NCBI GenBank assembly: GCA_018398765.1
Contig: JAHBMJ010000251.1
Location: 11,714-46,713 of the forward strand
From: Chromera velia
Lineage: Eukaryota > Sar > Chromeraceae
Direction of reading: 5' to 3'
Length of the DNA: 35,000 nucleotides
Shown here: positions 11,426-22,476 of the stretch, one piece after another
How the letters are laid out: every line of letters starts with the position of its first letter
Position numbering within the stretch: the first letter of the stretch is position 1
Position numbers and translations under genes: made by a program
Notes under the pieces: model-generated
Database searches by the model: none
The model's input: only the letters and a program-made list of their open reading frames with translations
What the model was told of the DNA's origin: nothing

Positions 11426-13505
11426 TTATCACTTATCACTTAACCCTTACTGGCCTTCAAAATTAAGTTTCTAACTCCGACTCCTTGTAGTCACGGTATT
11501 CTCCATAAGTTGAGATCAACATTTTAAGGTAAAAAACGAAAAATTTCCAGTAAATTTCCAGCAACTGAAAAAAAAGCTAGAAATTTAACTAAAAATTTTA
11601 TAGGGCGGAATTAATGTCAATCAATCAATCAATCAATGTACATAAATCCTAGTATAAATCCCATCATATTCTATTCTAGATCCTATCATCCATTCAAAGC
11701 TAGGACTTTTAATACTTATGGGTCCGTAGTGATGGCATATTAATGTATGATAATGATGATGACATCTGTGCCAGATTTTCTGGTTTGTATCAAACTGTAG
11801 CAGTACCACTGGCAGCTTCTAGGCCAGCTTCGGGCCTTACGACTGAGCCCAGGTCCGCTTTCATTTAATTGCTAAGCAGCTAGTGTGTTTGTTAAGTGTC
11901 TTTGAGGTGATAACTAGGGTGATGATCCCTGGTGATCTCATGGCCGCCAGCTTGATGCAAGTCGACCAGTGCAGGAGAAAAGGACCAGCTGCCTGCAGAT
12001 GAAAAAGAAAAAAAACAGCTCTGTTACTCAGATGTGAACGGCTTTGCAGACGATTGACCTCGGCTTGCCTTTCCGACCGTCCACTTCCTTCACCCCACCA
12101 GGGTACCTGCAGAGAAGAGACGCCTTCAGACTTTCTGGATGCCCCTTTCAACAAGCAGGCAGCCTTAGTTGTGATATGAAGGAGAGAGGTCAGTCAGCAG
12201 GTGGCAGGATCGAAGTGTCCGTCCTCACACAGGCACCCCGAAAAAAAGGAAATTCAGCAGAGCTCATTAGATGACATCATGACAGTAAGTAAATCAAAAG
12301 TTGCATGGGGGAACTTTAATTTGCCGGCCGTCGTCAACCAACCAACCAACGAAGCAACCAATGGCACAACACGAAAGTCTGTTCGGAAGAAAGAAAGAGG
12401 GGCAGGCAGGGGGGGACGAAGTGGAAGTTCAACTCTGTCAATCGCCTGCGTTAATTCCTTTCTTCTTCCCCTCCTGCTCCCTCTAGTTTTCCCACTTGCA
12501 TTCCTTCCAAACGCTGTCTGTCCTTTTTCCTTCGTCTGTCCTCATGCTCAACTGAGCGCTTCTGAAGCTCTCACGCGAGGAGGTTGAGGGCAAAACGAAA
12601 GGAGGTGAAGGATGAGACTCACGAAGGAAAGAAAAGAAGAGAAGCCGAAGATAACGAACGTGCAGACATGCAGAATCAAACAACAACTCTGCACACATCA
12701 CTTCTGGTCACATGGATCGATCTGCATGATCGAGAAAAATGAAAAGACAGGCTTTCATGCCTGAAGTATTTATTCATTCATTGTGTTCTTCATATCCCTC
12801 TTCAAACGGCGCTCTCCCATTTCCGCCATCAATCAAACAACGTTTCTTCATGAGGACTTCATTCGTTTGATCCAAGATCCTTTAGTACATACAGACTGCA
12901 TGTGCGGAATGAAAGAGACAGACAGACAGAGACGTCTGAATTCATTGAGAGCAGCCAGATGCTGCGTTCATGCATTCATCGCATCAGCAACCCGCTAGTT
13001 TTAAATTTCTCCTCCTTCTCGATCCTTCTTTCACTTCCTTTAATTCTTTCGTCATCCGATTTTGCTCTTTTTTCGGGTATCAGGTGAAAAGACAGTCTGA
13101 GCTACAGACAGCTAAGCAGAGCCTGTTTCTCCTCATCTCTCTGTTTTGAGCTTGGCCGGCTGAATGCCCTGCTTTTCTCTTCTTTCTTTTTTTGGCCTAG
13201 CTAGCTTCCTTTTGCCCCTTGTTCTCTTTTAGGCCCGGATTGTCATGTCCCTGAGACAGAGTCTGCTCTCCTCTCCGCTCTGCACTCGCGAGAACCGCCG
13301 TGCTTTCCTTCGGAGTCGAAGCGTAAAGAACAAACTTGAGTGAGTGAGTCAGACATTCAAAACGGACCGACCGTTCAAAAGACAGACAGACAGACACACA
13401 TTTGACGCACGCAATTTTGATGCGTCCGTGCGTGCGTCAATTGACTTTCAAGGGACACACGTGCCCTCGAGGTTCTTCGCTGTTCTTTTTTGCGCTGCAA
13501 AACAG

Positions 13506-13585
13506 AAAGTGGTAAGGAAACAAACAAAGAAAGAAAGAAAGAAAGAAGGAAAGAGAGAAAGGAAGAAAGGAACGAAGAAAAAAAG
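13506..13585. repeat. (GAAA)n-type polypurine tract
   Basis: Imperfect GAAA/GGAA units run through a region with no recognised gene. Confidence 0.9.
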
Positions 13586-13833
13586 TGCAAGACAGCAATA
13601 ACCCCCATAGAACTGAAATCTTCATGCAAACTCTCCTTCTGACTCGGCTTGCGTCGAATAGAGAGAAAGAATGCGTCTGTCCAAATTTCATTTTGAACAG
13701 AAAAAGAAAGCGAGAAAGAACCAAAGGCGAGAATATCAGTGAATGAAAAAAGTAAACGGAAAAGTGAGTGAAAAAATGACTTGACGAGAAACTTCTTTGA
13801 GCGATGCGCGTGACGGAGAGAGACAGTCTTCCT

Positions 13834-13837
<4 letters not shown>

Positions 13838-13898
<61 letters not shown>
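13838..13898. repeat. (CT)n(GT)n compound microsatellite
   Basis: A CT tract runs directly into about 16 GT units, the same order as in the epoxide hydrolase introns. Confidence 0.95.
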
Positions 13899-13900
<2 letters not shown>

Positions 13901-15302
13901 TTTCTTGCTCCGTAAGAGCGCCCTCAAAAAGGGCGTGAAACCAACGCGAACAAAACACATGTATTTTGCCGTTCACTCTTAAAGCCAGCTTTGGGCTTCG
14001 AAAAGATGGAACAATTAAGAGACAGGCACAAACACATGCAGACCGCAAGAAAAAAAAAAAATTCAGTTCGAACAAGCCGAGACCATCAGCCCGATCTCCT
14101 TCCTCATTTTTCGGACAAATCAAAGAACGACGGAGTCGCAATACATGCCAAAAAAACTCCCCACCACCTTTTCCGTCTTTTCTAATTAGGGCAGGCAGAG
14201 GACAGAAACAGAGAAACAAGAAGGTCGATCTCAGAAACAAACCAACTATGTTTAACTACCTCAAGAACCCATTCTTGCTTTTCTGCTTCTAAGCGAATTC
14301 GTTGGATTGAATTGGAGTGAACTCATGCAGACGACCAGAAAATGGACCCACAAACGTCCTCCTGCCAGCCAGCAGGCACGGTGTGTAAGTGGATCGTGGA
14401 TGCAAAATCATTAAGCGAGAATTCTTTCCCTCAAAGCAAGAGAGAGAAGGCGACAGATAGGAGTGGAGAGAAGTTATGGTACAGAAAGGGGGCGTTTTTC
14501 GGTTCTTGGATCACTGCAAGGGTGCGTGGTAGAATAAAGGTGCTGCCTTTACAGTGCGGCTTATAACGTTTCCACTTGTCTTTCTACGTTCTTTTTTCGT
14601 TTGTTCAGTCGGAGTGCCCTTACAGACAGTTGTCCTTTCTCTCTCGGCCGCTTTTTCGTTTTCTCGGTTTTTCCTTTCGAAGGAGAACAAGCGAGTGGCT
14701 GCTTTCGCATTTCAAAGCGCCTCATTTTGTCTCTCTTCTCTTCAGTCATGTGCATCAGTTCTTTCGGACTTCTAAACGAAGAACAACTGGCTTTCATTTG
14801 AACGAATTCGAAACCCTTCAAGGGCTTGGACCAGATCAGAAAAAGGGAGAAGGAGATCAAACATCAAATGCGAAGAGGAGGGGAGAAGAGAGAAAGACGG
14901 AGAACGAGAAGGCATAGAAGAGTGAGACTGAACAACCCCCACTACGCAGGACAGTGAGTCCTTCGTTTTCATGAAGTTGGTGACAGTAGACAGAACGAAT
15001 TCAGTCTTCACATAAACAGCAGAGTGGACTTACTGCACCCATCTAGTGCTTTTCTAAACAGCACAGCAGAGGAAAGTGGAAAGGGTTGAGGGAAGAAGAA
15101 AGAAACAGATGCGCAGGGAAAGGAACAGCCTGAAGGGTAAATTCTGTCTGACGTCTCAACCGTCTTTCTCCTTCTTTGCTTTCTTCTTTGCCTTCATTTC
15201 CTTACCTTATTGTACAAATGGTGAAAGTTCTTTCTCTTCCACCTTTCTTCTGATTCATTCTGATTCTTGTCTTTTCTAATGTACGTCGCAATCCTCCCTC
15301 CC

Positions 15303-16261
15303 TCACTGTCTCTCTGCCACCATGAGGGTCATCGAAGGCTTCTCCACAGGTCCTAGTTCTCTCCCCGTCTCTCTGAACAGTCTCACCTTCCACACCCCAT
15401 GAGGAGATACCCCGTAGAAGAACACACGTTCTTCCTCACTGAGGGACCCTCCCAGATTCACACTCACTTCCCCTGTCGGGTCCTCCTGGTGGTGTGAGAC
15501 TGTGAACGTTCTCCGTCTCCCCCCGTCTCCGTTCTCTCCTCTGTCTCCCTGCCCACTCTCGACCTCGACCATCAGAGGGTCGAAGGAGGACGGCAGCTCT
15601 CCGGGGAGACGCACAGACAGAAAGAGGGACCAGTCAGTCACCATCTGCTCTTTGTGAGGACTGCCGGAGGAATCTGTGTTCAATTCCCCTTCCTTTAGAG
15701 AGAACTCCAACGAGACACCCGCAGCACGGGAGGAAAAGGAAGGGAATGACTGTCCTTCTCCCGTCTCCGTCTGCTGTGTGGTTGAAGCCCGGATCATCTG
15801 AAGGGGCTGCACGGTAGTTTTCCATTCCTTCGCCGGGGCAAAGATGAGAGACAGGGACGCACTCATTACCGTCGTGTCTCCTCTCTTCTGTCTGTCTCTG
15901 ATCTCCACAACCCATGGCCGTGTATCTGTGCATGTAGGGGTCTGTTCGTTCTCGGGAATTTCTGAGGCTTCTTTTTTGTTGTTGGAAGGTTCGCACACTG
16001 AGGCCGGGGGGGGAAGAGCAAGAGCGAGGACGTGTGCGTCCAGGGAGACGGTGGGAGAGCAGAGAGACCCCAGGTCTATGGAATTTCCTGATGGACTCAG
16101 GAGAGCAGCCGTCATTTCACATGTCGAGACAGAGTGATAGGCCTCCACTGAGAGATCGACACGGGCGAGGGCCTCTCCTCCGTCGGGCCCTGTCGCCTTC
16201 GCTCGGGAGAGGGCGTCCCAGGAAGGGAAACGGATTCGCACAGAGGCTGCACAAATAGACA

Positions 16262-16293
<32 letters not shown>

Positions 16294-18167
16294 AAGAGAG
16301 AGAGAGGGGNGGGGGGGGGGGGAAGAGAATTCATGAGCGTGTGCACCCATAGAGCCAACCAAACAGCTGCACCCAGTCGGAAAAAACGGGGGACGGAGAG
16401 AGGACGTGAGACAATTTGGAGGTGGGCAAACAGTTTCATGCTAAAGCCAGACGGGAGCCGCACACCCCACCACATCACGTCAAATCACAGCGCGCTCACT
16501 CCCACAGAACTGAAAATGATTACGAATACTCATGAATAAAAAAGAACCGATACCGAACCAACCCGAAGAATCGTCTCCCGTCACTCCCACGGGGAACAGA
16601 GATTTCCCTTCAATCGGCTCGACATCGTACTTGGAGGTCATCCGAGCCTCCACGTCCTTCATCTTCCGAGCCCTGTCGAGAGCCCCTGCAAACTCTGTTG
16701 CTCTGACCACTCCCTCACCCTCACACCTAATAATCCCCCTGTCGAGCCCCCTAGTGCCCCTGTCTCTAGGGCAGTTGGACTCCCGAATGCAGCTACGGCC
16801 TCTTGACCATGCACGCACCCAGTCGGAATCGCCTCTGACCAACAGACCCTCCAGTTGCTCCGTCATCGCGTTGAACACGGGAGACCCTGAGTTGCCCCCG
16901 AATGTATCCAGTCTCGCTTCGAAATACGCAGAGGGACCGTTGTTGAGCATCATCGAGAGGGAGTCCAGGCCCGACCTGCGCCTGGTCGTCTTGGCAGGCA
17001 GGCCGTTCTGCAAAGAAAAGAGAAACAAGTTGGGGAAAGCAAGAAGAAGACAAAATAAACCAAGATGCGGAGAAGATGAGACAATACGTGCAGAAAGAAC
17101 GACAGGCGCACACTCTCTAAAGAATGGGTAGGCGTGCTTCTGCTTGACTGTATGCCTCCTTTCTCTCACTTTCTCTCTCTGTCCCTTTCTCTCTCTGTCC
17201 CTTTCTCTCTCTGTCTCTGTCTCCCTTCCTCTCTCTCAGAGAGTCTCTCTCTCTGTTTAGATACTTTGGGATGTCTGGTGGACGCATTAAATCGTGAAGT
17301 CACACGTGGACATGGCTCGGCACTCCCCTCTCCCTCTACCTTCTCCCTAAGGAATCGTTCTTTGCCGAAAACTTGACAGGGATGAAACCCAGCATCTTGC
17401 CGAACAAAGGCAGCCGTCTACATTTTGGACAACGTTGGCTGATGTCAGAGTACAAGAGGCTTTGCAAAGTTCGTTCATTTCAGGATCGATTGATCACAAA
17501 CCACCAAAAACCACTGCATTGATGAAAGAAAGACACCGACCGGATGTCCGATCACGAAGAAGTGTTGCGCCGCCACTCTCCCCATCCTCCTTGTTTCGAC
17601 TGCCTCTCTGTCTGACACACTGCGGGACAGTCGTACAAGGGCCCAGTCAGAACGCCGGGTCCCTGTCCCGTAGTTGGCCCCAATCAGTGCGCTGGCCTCG
17701 TACACTTCGCTCATGGGGATGGACAGAATGTTGGAGCGCTCTGCGGTGTTGAAGCCGAACACGTAGTAATAGGCGGACCACGTCCCAGAGCCAACACAGT
17801 GCCCTGCAGTGGCCACAATGTCGTCATCGACAAGCACACCAGTGCAGGAAGCAGGCACGGGCTCGAAGCGGAAGCGGACAGAGTCACAGTAATTCTGCCT
17901 CTGTGCCATTCTCTCGCTGTTGGGGACGAGGAATCCGTTGACAACGCGTGCACGCCCCTTTCTGATCAACGCGACGGTGGATCGGAGAGATGGAGTGGCC
18001 TCAGTCGGGTTTTGACGGTTGTCCTGATGCCACACCATTTTGGAGGAATCATCTGGAGCGACCGTCCTGTTGGACTGGAGGAGCGTTCCTGTGGGCCCTG
18101 GGAATGCAGTGGTGCCTCTGGAAAAGGCCACACAGTGGATGAGAGGGAGTAGGATGGAGAGGCGCAT
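15303..18167 (-). CDS. secreted trypsin-fold serine protease (S1B/V8-like) with C-terminal beta-rich extension
   Basis: Three minus-strand exons (17541-18167, 16563-17007, 15303-16246) encode 671 residues. Residues 1 to about 21 form a signal peptide, and the ATG at 18167 opens directly on it. The catalytic triad is visible: His123 in ATAGHC, Asp174 in RSDWALVRL and Ser249 in GGNSGSPVF. The joint of exons 1 and 2 creates IGHPNGLPAK, the GHP landmark of V8/glutamyl-endopeptidase-like enzymes, which supports the splice site. A segment after the core (about 268-320) contains several Cys and LLVRGDSDW. Exon 3 encodes a 313-residue extension ending in a stretch (GVSPHGVWKVRLFRE and onward) that resembles the P-domain of proprotein convertases. 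A likely role is extracellular or vacuolar proteolysis. The introns are phase 0 and phase 1. The 3' exon is preceded by an AC/AG repeat and a poly-G run containing an N. Confidence 0.86.
16260..16322. repeat. (AC)n(AG)n and poly-G tract with an ambiguous base, in protease intron 2
   Basis: AC units, then AG units, then a G run interrupted by N at 16310. The tract begins 13 bases upstream, in gene orientation, of the exon 3 acceptor. The N suggests the G-run length was not resolved in the assembly. Confidence 0.93.
17160..17260. repeat. pyrimidine-rich CT/CTCTGTCC array in protease intron 1
   Basis: Short direct copies of a CCCTTTCTCTCTCTGT unit and CT runs lie in the intron between exons 1 and 2 of the serine protease gene. 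Confidence 0.88.
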
Positions 18168-19030
18168 TGTTGAAGAAGATCTTTTGGTGCGTGTCGGGGC
18201 AGGAAGGTATATCACTGCTTAAATTAATTTAATGCGGGGGGCGGGGCTCTGTGTTTTTCTTTCCGTTGTCTTTGATCAGACCACCTGCGATTCTCATACA
18301 ATGGACGATATAGAAGGATCTCCACACTCGTGTCAGAGTCCAGACTCAAGAGTAGAGTCTTTTCTGATGCTGCATGAGTTTTTGAGTCAGCGGTTTTCAT
18401 GCGGTTTTCTGATGGTTTTCTGCATGCATGATGGTTTTCTGCGATCTGCATGCATGCATGGGCCCGGCGCGGGCCGCGCGCGGCGCGGCCGGCCGGCGGG
18501 GCTCATTTGTGGCCCCGGAAAGCGAAGCGGGGCTAGCTATATATATAGCTATCTGACGCAAGCAAGCTTGCGAACGGCCCCGGAAAGCAAGAAAAATGAG
18601 AACTGCACGAGATTGACGCACGCCGGCCAGCCTCGCGCCGACCTCGGACCCCCCCCCCCGCGGGAAAAAAGCATGCGCGGAACCCCCCCCTCCCCCGGGA
18701 AAAAAGCCCGGGGGTAAGTGGAGATCTGAAACCCATCTGACGCACGCATCTCGCAAATTCAGCATTTCGGGGCCGGGTTTTTAGCGAAAGACACTGTGCG
18801 TAATGCAATAATAAGTTGATTGTATTATTGATTGATGTAGGTCTTCGTTCTTGATGTATAGCTTCATCGTGGAAGCTTCTGCACTGGTCATGCGCCACGT
18901 ACAGAGTTCTGAGAGACTGTACATTGCTAGCCTGAAGATGAGTGATTTGAAAGAATATCTCAAGTTATGAATCAAACGTTCTAGTGATGAATCAAGTTAT
19001 TTGTATTATTAGACACATCGGCAGGAAGCA
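18168..19030. other. upstream region of the protease gene with a GC-rich palindromic block
   Basis: Upstream of the protease ATG are TGCATGCA sites (18421-18428, 18447-18454) and a very GC-rich block at 18462-18520. An AT palindrome lies at about 18534-18551. A duplicated GGCCCCGGAAAGC word occurs at about 18510 and 18574. C-runs followed by CGGGAAAAAAGC appear twice (about 18650 and 18690), and TGACGCA occurs three times. From 18790 to 19030 the sequence turns AT-rich with no recognised gene. Confidence 0.55.
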
Positions 19031-19295
19031 GTGCCTCTTAGGGGTTTTAGGAATGTAGTTAATTAAAAGTACCATTTTGATTATTTGAATGCTAATTACC
19101 TTTTTAGAAATATATTCTACTAATTACCCCTGTATGCCCAATTTTAATTTTTTTAGTGGAATTTAAATAGTAAACCAGCTAAATGTTAACGGCACCACCA
19201 TCATCGTTAAAAGATTGTGGTCCATGAAAGTGAACTTCATGTTTTTCCTATATGATACCACTTATTAATTTTCGTTAAATACGTTCCCCTTCATT

Positions 19296-19570
19296 CTCTT
19301 CTCTAACCTCTGTCATCTCTTTAGTGACTATTGAGAGATCCCCATCCTTGCGACCCTTCTCCTCATCTCTCCCTCCCTTCTTTCCCCTTTCCCCTTCATT
19401 CTCCTCTCAGGCTCTAACTTCTATCATCTCTTTAGTAACTATTGAGAGATCCTCATCCTCACGACCCTTCTCCCCATCTCTCCCTCCCCCCTTTTCCTTT
19501 TCCCCTTCATTCTCCTCTCTAACCTCTGTCATCTCTTTGGTGACTATTGAGAGATCCCCATCCTGCAATG
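19296..19570 (+). repeat. ~105-111 bp minisatellite in left arm
   Basis: The anchor CTATTGAGAGATCC recurs at 19328, 19439 and 19544, giving spacings of 111 and 105 bp. Between anchors are pyrimidine-rich stretches with CATCTCTCCCTCCC. The right arm carries the same array in reverse at about 28505-28780. Confidence 0.9.
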
Positions 19571-19655
19571 AAAAAGTCAGTCATTCATCTATCCCAAAGC
19601 TAGCTCCATATTAAGATGACCTGCATACAAAAAAAGGTTTAAGTCTTCCACACAG

Positions 19656-19972
19656 ACAATCAACAATACGATTCTTTCACATCATTGATTCAGTGTCACA
19701 ACAGTGAGCACAAACAGAATCTGCTTGACTGTACTTTTCATCTGTTTCAAACGCGCGAGCAGATCCATGACGGGCTGCGCAGGATGAAACCTTTGGGAAA
19801 ATACAATGCGGGGACAATCAACAATGCGATTATTTCATATCATTGATTCAGTATCACAACAGTGACCACGGTGACACACAGAATCTATTTAACTGTACTT
19901 TTTATCTGTTTCAAACGTGCGAGCGGATCTATGATGGGCTGCGCAGGATGAAACCTTTGGGAAAATACAGTG
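19656..19972 (+). repeat. 158 bp tandem duplication in left arm
   Basis: ACAATCAACAATNCGATT occurs at 19656 and 19814, and each copy runs through to GGATGAAACCTTTGGGAAAATACA. The right arm repeats this at about 28110-28420 on the other strand. Confidence 0.88.
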
Positions 19973-20043
19973 AAGGAAGTTATGAGAGCGTGAAGAGAAT
20001 AATCACGTATGCACCTAGGCATGCACACAAAGCTTCGGAAGAC

Positions 20044-20508
20044 TCACCTGCAATTTCTTCTCAGCGATTCAGGTGCTTCCCTTGTTTTTTCATGACGCGC
20101 GTAGCCTTGGTGTACTGTTTTGCCCTTGCAGCCATGTAGATTGCCCGACCAGGTTTGGAGGTCCCCCCTGGAGGACTTGTGGATCTGCAAGGGAGCAAAC
20201 TTCATGGGACATCTCTCGGTGGATGCAGTAGAAGCACGGGAAAGAGATTCCTCCTCGCTGTCAGAAGGCTCCAGCGCGATTTCCCAGAAGAGCCAAAGTG
20301 TGTGTACCGTATCCTCAGAAGACTTTCGGTATTCTGGAAGACCACCAAGCGAATAAGCTGCGGCCGCCCAGGTTTTTGAGATCTTTCGGTGTTCTGCCTG
20401 TGACATACTTCCAGCGGTTCTCACAATCCTTTTACGAAGCCCTTCCAATTTTTCAGGGGCCCATCTGGTATCCATCAGTCGCAGGTCGCTCTGAGAACGG
20501 AATTGCAT
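20044..20508 (-). CDS. unrecognised open frame at inner edge of left arm
   Basis: A 154-codon minus-strand frame starts with ATG at 20508 and ends inside the left inverted-repeat arm. The composition is polar, with clustered Arg, Ser and Glu. There are no recognised motifs, and no matching sequence lies next to the right arm. It may be a captured fragment or a non-coding open frame, so treat it as weak. Confidence 0.3.
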   Translation of the reverse strand: MQFRSQSDLRLMDTRWAPEKLEGLRKRIVRTAGSMSQAEHRKISKTWAAAAYSLGGLPEYRKSSEDTVHTLWLFWEIALEPSDSEEESLSRASTASTERCPMKFAPLQIHKSSRGDLQTWSGNLHGCKGKTVHQGYARHEKTREAPESLRRNCR

Positions 20509-20536
20509 GCGAAAGAAGGTTTCGAACTTTTTTGAC

Positions 20537-20950
20537 TTAGAATGTTAGGTTAGTCAAATAATGTCGCCCATCTCTCGCCCCCTTCCGACTATCCAAAATC
20601 TCGTGCCAAAACAGCAAAACCTTCATGGAAGGCTTTTCAGACAGAATCTTGTAGGCATCTGTTTCGTTAGTTGGATCTCCCGCCTCTTCACACATCAAGG
20701 CATACAATTCTGCAATCAGAAGACAACACAGGCCGGCCACCCCCCAGAAACACACAATCGACTCTTTGATGAGTCTCCGGGGGAGTACCACCCCCTTGTG
20801 GACCTTCAAATGAATGCCGGTCCTGAGTGTCATTTTGGCCTCCTGTCTTATGGACGATCTCACAGAGTGCAGTGACTCCTTTCTTTCCCAACAACACGCG
20901 TTGTCTGGCTGTTCTCTTATCATATACACACGTACGTATATAAGAATCAT
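20537..20950 (-). CDS. unrecognised exon with one hydrophobic segment, inside the inverted-repeat unit
   Basis: A minus-strand frame ends at a stop at 20537 and reads plausibly as coding from about 20916. It has charged flanks (REQPDNACCWERKESLHSV at its N-terminal side) and one possible membrane helix (SIVCFWGVAGLCCLLIAELY). A polar C-terminal half includes SEKPSMKVLLFWHEILDSRK. No start codon with a good context is evident, so it is probably the last exon of a spliced gene or a remnant. The family is unknown. Confidence 0.4.
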   Translation of the reverse strand: MILIYVRVYMIREQPDNACCWERKESLHSVRSSIRQEAKMTLRTGIHLKVHKGVVLPRRLIKESIVCFWGVAGLCCLLIAELYALMCEEAGDPTNETDAYKILSEKPSMKVLLFWHEILDSRKGARDGRHYLTNLTF

Positions 20951-21050
20951 ACATATGAATTACGTGTGCAATACACATGCAATACGTACGTGCACGCATG
21001 TATGCAGGTCAGGGGTTAGGCATGAAGGCCGGTAAGCTATAGTTGCATTA

Positions 21051-22474
21051 GGTAATCTCACTTATAAAGCGACATTTTTGAGCTTGGATGGGACAGCCTG
21101 ACTGTAGACGGATGGCTACTTAACCTGGCTATGTGCGCATGACATTGTGCATGCGTCATAGAATATTGAATATGCATGCAGTCGTACGGATACCAATCTG
21201 TTGCCACCGTCTCTCTCTGTTCTCTTCTTCTTCCCCACTAATCTTAAATAAAAAGTGGCACAGATTCTGAAGCTACAACATTCAAAACGAAGACTAGATC
21301 TGAGATCGTAATAATTTTTCGATGTGATTGGTACTGTTTTCAGGCTAAAATAGCAATATTTTTTGTCTTTTCATTTCTGTTTGGCGTGTAGAAAAGCCTG
21401 GAGCAGGGGGGCGGCTATGCCGCCAGATGATGGCTCGTCCTCTACCTCCTTTACTCTATAAAAGTTGGCAGCGGGTAAGTACAGAAACATGTGACTGGAT
21501 AGAGAGGGAAAAAGTTGAACGCGTGTTAAGAGAAAGAGATCTAGAAGTGGGAAGCCAGAAGGTAGTCTGAGACGATCACGTAAATTATGTGTTGCTGGGA
21601 GTGACATCGTCTAGAGAAACTCTTCGGATATGGTATGGAACGGAAACGGCAGGCCCACGGAATGGAGGAAAGAAAGCTAAACAGAGTGCTGCTACTCGTG
21701 TGTTCAGTTTGGGAAAACTGAAAGGTTTTTTCTTTTATTTCTTGTCAGAGCCAGGGAAAGGGACGCTGTGGCTGTCTTGTTTAGACAGAAGCAGCGTGAG
21801 GGTGTATGTGGTGGATGTTGTGAAATCACAGACGGTCTCCTACGAAGTGGAGGCTGATTTCACAGGTGCTCTTTATGCAATAGAATATGCGAGAGGGCGG
21901 ATTATGAAATGGACCCGTCCTTTCAAGAAAATCCAAGTGCGGGGCGCATTCATAGGAAGGGGGGAGATGGAGAAGCTAGAAGAAGAGACGATGAGAGGTC
22001 TCGTTTTTACCTATGGGCCCGAGTGGAAGGCTCGGATGGTCGATGAGGATGGAACATGGCTCTATGGATTGCCCCTGTTGTGGGCGCATGTGTGTGGCCG
22101 CTGTTTTCGTTGTGGGGGGTGTGTAAAAGAGTGTGGCGGTGCAAGAAGTTGTTCGGTTGTTCTTCCCCCTTTGCCTCCCCGTAGAGGCGTTGGACGGCCT
22201 CGCAATGCATGTGACATCTGCCGAAGAGACCCCAAAAACGTCAGGTGCCTGCAAGATGGTCAGTGCGCTGCCCGTGCAGAAGCTCGTGCAGAGACTTAAT
22301 TTAGAAAATAACAGACATTTGAGTGTTTTTATACTTTTTGTGGGTCATTACTAAGTTTTCTATTTAAAATAAAATTTATACTTGTGTGGCTGATTTCTAT
22401 CTATTTTTTTAGAGATTTGTTGTTTTTTTCTCTATAGAAAGTCCCTACAATGTCTATTTATGATTGAGATTACC
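21051..22474 (+). mobile_element. nested 1.42 kb TA-flanked element, copy 1
   Basis: The left end GGTAATCTCA (21051) and right end TGAGATTACC (22474) form a short terminal inverted repeat. It extends imperfectly to 18 bp (TATAAA on both sides). TA flanks both ends (21049-21050 and 22475-22476), as expected for insertion at a TA target. It carries a 291-codon frame (21427-22299). Confidence 0.82.
21427..22299 (+). pseudogene. unknown element-encoded protein, copy 1, broken by one TGA
   Basis: The frame runs from ATG ATG at 21427 to TAA at 22299. One in-frame TGA at 21568-21570 (codon 48) breaks it; copy 2 has CGA there. The predicted product has a charged N-terminal region (EREKVERVLRERD) and a middle segment with SSVRVYVVDVV. 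The C-terminal cysteine cluster is CGRCFRCGGCVKEC, then RRGVGRPRNACDICRRD. The Cys spacing suggests metal binding, and the RGVGRPR stretch resembles an AT-hook-like basic motif, so DNA binding is an inference. No known transposase family was recognised. Confidence 0.6.
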
Positions 22475-22476
22475 TA

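Larger units (their letters stand above)
11429..15302. other. 3.9 kb without a convincing gene
   Basis: No recognised protein family appears on either strand. A possible terminal exon on the minus strand at about 11862-11997 follows a TGCAG and is open for 44 codons, but its neighbours do not assemble into a protein. The rest carries purine-rich arrays: GAAA at 13506-13585, CT/GT at 13838-13898, and polypurine tracts near 14850-14910 and 15075-15130. Confidence 0.5.
19031..20063 (+). repeat. left terminal inverted repeat arm
   Basis: This is the counterpart of 28026-29039 on the opposite strand. The outer ~230 bp is AT-rich and almost identical between arms. The inner part includes an inward-facing open frame (about 19843-20139) without an ATG at its start; the matching frame is also open in the other arm. 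Confidence 0.88.

Noticed and set aside
13437-14240. A 267-codon minus-strand open frame.
   Set aside because: It crosses AC/AG and AAAG microsatellites and shows low-complexity Phe/Leu/Ser runs, with no motif or splice support.
16532-17131. A 199-codon plus-strand frame.
   Set aside because: It is the antisense shadow of protease exon 2, which carries the catalytic serine and joins in phase to exons 1 and 3 on the minus strand.
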